Shown: positions 62,327 to 64,000 of the stretch, in pieces
Numbering within the stretch: position 1 is the first letter of the stretch
Layout of the letters: every line of letters begins with the position of its first letter
Origin: Mobiluncus porci
GTDB taxonomy: Bacteria > Actinomycetota > Actinomycetes > Actinomycetales > Actinomycetaceae
Assembly (NCBI RefSeq): GCF_009695935.1
Contig: NZ_VUMY01000008.1
Coordinates: forward strand, 1-64,000
Direction: 5' to 3'
Length of the DNA stretch: 64,000 nucleotides
Notes under the pieces: model-generated
The model's input: the letters and a program-made list of their open reading frames with translations, nothing else
The model's database searches: none
Told to the model about the DNA's origin: nothing
Program-made: the position numbers and the translations under genes

Positions 62327-62430
62327 GAGGCGCTTCGCGCCTTAGCGGAGTTCCGCCTAAAACAGTCCATCGGGACTGTTTTCACGGCTCCACACTGCGA
62401 CTGTGTGTTCAACGGCGCCGCTTCGCGTCG
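62327..62430. repeat. Cluster of hairpins between the second flavoprotein gene and its DsrE gene
   Basis: Within about 100 bases there are several inverted repeats: GGCGC-TTC-GCGCC, GCGG-AGTT-CCGC, the perfect AAAACAGTCC-ATCG-GGACTGTTTT (62359-62382), CACAC-TGCGACT-GTGTG, and a GC-rich one near the flavoprotein stop. The central one has a T run on each strand and could end transcription in either direction. Confidence 0.6.
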
Positions 62431-62433
62431 CCA

Positions 62434-64000
62434 CTACACGCAGCCCACTGGTTTCGGGGCTCCGGCAATGTAGGCCAGCTTCTTGGCGGGTTTGGTTCCG
62501 AAAATCGAGAACAAAGTCTTCACATCAAAACCGCCCGCCTTAGAGATCCGACCCAAGGTTGGGGACACTGAGCGTTCCTCGAAATCTTGGCGCACGAAAC
62601 GAATGACAGACCAGGCCACGTCATCAAGCTCAATGTGGAGGGCCTTCGCGAGGCCCTCTGCGACCTCATCGTTCCACTGTTCTTTATTCGTCATGAAGCC
62701 TTCATCGGTCACATCAATAGGTTTGCCATTAATCTCGCGGATAACCGGAATATTGTCTCCCTTGGTGGTATTCGTGGGTTTGTCCCCGGGCTTGGCCATA
62801 GTCTCCGAAACCAGCGGCGCGGAACCGGCGACGCGAACAATCGGAATCTTGATGTCCGGTTCGGGAGGCGGCGGGGGAGTTTTTTCCTTGGGAAGGGGAT
62901 TAACCCCATCCGGCATGAAACCCCACTTCCGGAAGTCTTTTCCGGCCTTGGACATGTCTCGCGGGAAAGGCAAGGGCAGTCCGCGCGCGAGGAACCCCCA
63001 GTACATGAGGTAAAACGCGAGTTTCCCGAGATGGTTCATGCGGGACTCTCCCAGTAGCTTCAGCGGACCGACTACGGGGAAGGGGAATTTACCCGTCACA
63101 GGCTGGACATCGTAGTTGAAGTCCAAGAGCAGTGCCTTGTGGAAACCGGATTCGATAAAGCAGTTCGCGTGTCCATCAAAGGATTCCGTCATTGGACGTC
63201 CATTGATGTAGTTGATGAAGTTCGGAACAAAGGACTCTGACTGGAAGTGAACCACTGCTCCCGCTTTGGAAGTCGGGAAGTTGCCCGCATCCCCGAGGAC
63301 AAAAATATCGGGGTATTCGGTGGACTGCATGGTGTGTTTATCAGCAGGAACATAGTTCATTTCATCGCCGATTCCCGAATCGGCCACGTATTGCTGACCC
63401 ATCACCGGCGGGACCGTGACCAGCAGGTCGAAGGGGATTTCGCGCCCGTCATAGCCCACCAGCATCTGGTTATCCGGATCAATGCGTTCCACATTGAAGT
63501 CGGTTTCGATCTCGATGTCACGCTTCCGCAACAGGTCACCAAGCTCCGCCTTCGCCACTGGCTTGGTGAACGCGCCATCCAGCGGGGTCACGAAGGTGAT
63601 GTCAATATCGAGGCGGCGCCGACGCATGAAGAAATACCAGTCAGCGAGTAGCACGAATTCCAGTGGTGCCACGGGGCACTTGATGGGCATTTCTGAAATA
63701 TGAACCACGAGGTGCCCGCGTTCAAAATTTTTCAAAGCCTTGTGGAGGCGCCCCGAACCGGACAGCGTATAGAAATCGAAGACGCTCTTACGCCACACTT
63801 TCGGATCGCTCATCCCGGGGACCTGGTCGGGGCGAATCGTGCAGCCGGTGGCAATAATGAGGTAATGGTAGGGCAGGGTCTCGTGTTCAAGCTCTACGGT
63901 TTTCGCCACCGGATCAACTTTCTTAATGCCGTCCATAACGAAGCGCACCCCGCGGGGGAAAAATTGCGAACGTTTCTTGACGACCGTGCGGGGGCGGTAC
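62434..64000 (-). CDS. SQR-like flavoprotein fused to a DsrC/TusE domain, copy 2 (5' end outside window)
   Basis: The reading frame is open to the right edge of the window, and the N-terminal FAD motif lies beyond it. All SQR-type cysteines in view are conserved (IIATGCTIRP, MPIKCPVAPLEFVL and FDGHANCFIESGF), as is FVLGDAGNFPTSKAG. After a proline-rich linker (KEKTPPPPPEPDIKIPIVRV) the DsrC domain runs to the stop: KPIDVTDEGFMTNKEQW, DDVAWSVIRFVRQ and the ending GAPKPVGCV, with the carrier cysteine penultimate and alanine at the second-cysteine position. The linker is longer than in copy 1. DsrE copy 2 follows downstream. Confidence 0.9.
   Translation of the reverse strand, partial: YRPRTVVKKRSQFFPRGVRFVMDGIKKVDPVAKTVELEHETLPYHYLIIATGCTIRPDQVPGMSDPKVWRKSVFDFYTLSGSGRLHKALKNFERGHLVVHISEMPIKCPVAPLEFVLLADWYFFMRRRRLDIDITFVTPLDGAFTKPVAKAELGDLLRKRDIEIETDFNVERIDPDNQMLVGYDGREIPFDLLVTVPPVMGQQYVADSGIGDEMNYVPADKHTMQSTEYPDIFVLGDAGNFPTSKAGAVVHFQSESFVPNFINYINGRPMTESFDGHANCFIESGFHKALLLDFNYDVQPVTGKFPFPVVGPLKLLGESRMNHLGKLAFYLMYWGFLARGLPLPFPRDMSKAGKDFRKWGFMPDGVNPLPKEKTPPPPPEPDIKIPIVRVAGSAPLVSETMAKPGDKPTNTTKGDNIPVIREINGKPIDVTDEGFMTNKEQWNDEVAEGLAKALHIELDDVAWSVIRFVRQDFEERSVSPTLGRISKAGGFDVKTLFSIFGTKPAKKLAYIAGAPKPVGCV

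Overview
The window looks like chromosomal DNA of a mid-GC Gram-positive actinobacterium, most probably of the Actinomycetaceae (Mobiluncus or Varibaculum type). This is inferred from gene content and not from a search. Supporting signs are the dnaK-grpE-dnaJ-hspR-clpB operon with HAIR operators, a groEL with CIRCE elements, RamB beside the glyoxylate-shunt genes, a tiny bS22 ribosomal protein gene beside an excisionase-like HTH gene and a SerB1-like phosphatase (the mycobacterial Rv0500A/Rv0500B/serB1 neighbourhood), a WXG100 protein, GluQ-RS, and many genes whose start codon lies 6-7 bases after a -10 box (leaderless transcripts).

Layout. 1-3 kb is a decayed accessory segment: the tail of a probable recombinase, an AlbA_2-type protein and an MmeI-like restriction-modification gene cut off just before its methyltransferase motif I. 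3-5 kb holds two phosphatases, bS22 and an HTH regulator. 5.3-11.2 kb is ion transport: trkH, a large unknown gene, trkA, a small unknown gene, and pitA with a small membrane protein. 11.2-18.7 kb is the heat-shock operon. 18.8-26.9 kb carries a TetR/serine-hydrolase pair, a TrmH-type methyltransferase divergent from pyrE, fba, a doubly broken toxin-antitoxin pair, an SDR, a HAD-IIA phosphatase and xth. 27-32 kb is the glyoxylate shunt (aceB, aceA) with divergent ramB. 32-36 kb has a DUF4032 protein, the shared sugar-ABC ATPase and a Ser/Thr kinase. 36.3-40 kb has a tRNA-Thr with an unusual anticodon loop followed by nadABC. 40-44.5 kb has ung, a LytR_C protein, groEL, a surface protein and a lone WXG100 protein. 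44.6-48.2 kb has an HD-like protein and a two-component system. 48.3-53.2 kb is the pantothenate cluster (DUF2520, two PH-domain proteins, panC, panD) and a CsoR-fold protein without its usual ligands. 53.3-55.4 kb is a compact AT-richer Eco47II-type restriction-modification unit with an HTH-fused cytosine methyltransferase. 55.5-58 kb has lysS and gluQ.

The right end (58-64 kb) is the most unusual part. It holds two paralogous cassettes, each made of a sulfide:quinone-reductase-like flavoprotein fused at its C-terminus to a DsrC/TusE sulfur-carrier domain, followed by a DsrE-like protein. A gpsA gene lies between them and the second cassette runs off the window. The fusion suggests one-polypeptide transfer of sulfane sulfur from the flavoprotein to the DsrC tail, with DsrE as partner, in an organism where sulfur oxidation is not expected.

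Other recurring structure includes 54-57 bp imperfect palindromes in three intergenic regions, paired operator-like inverted repeats between aceA and ramB, and several strong intrinsic terminators.
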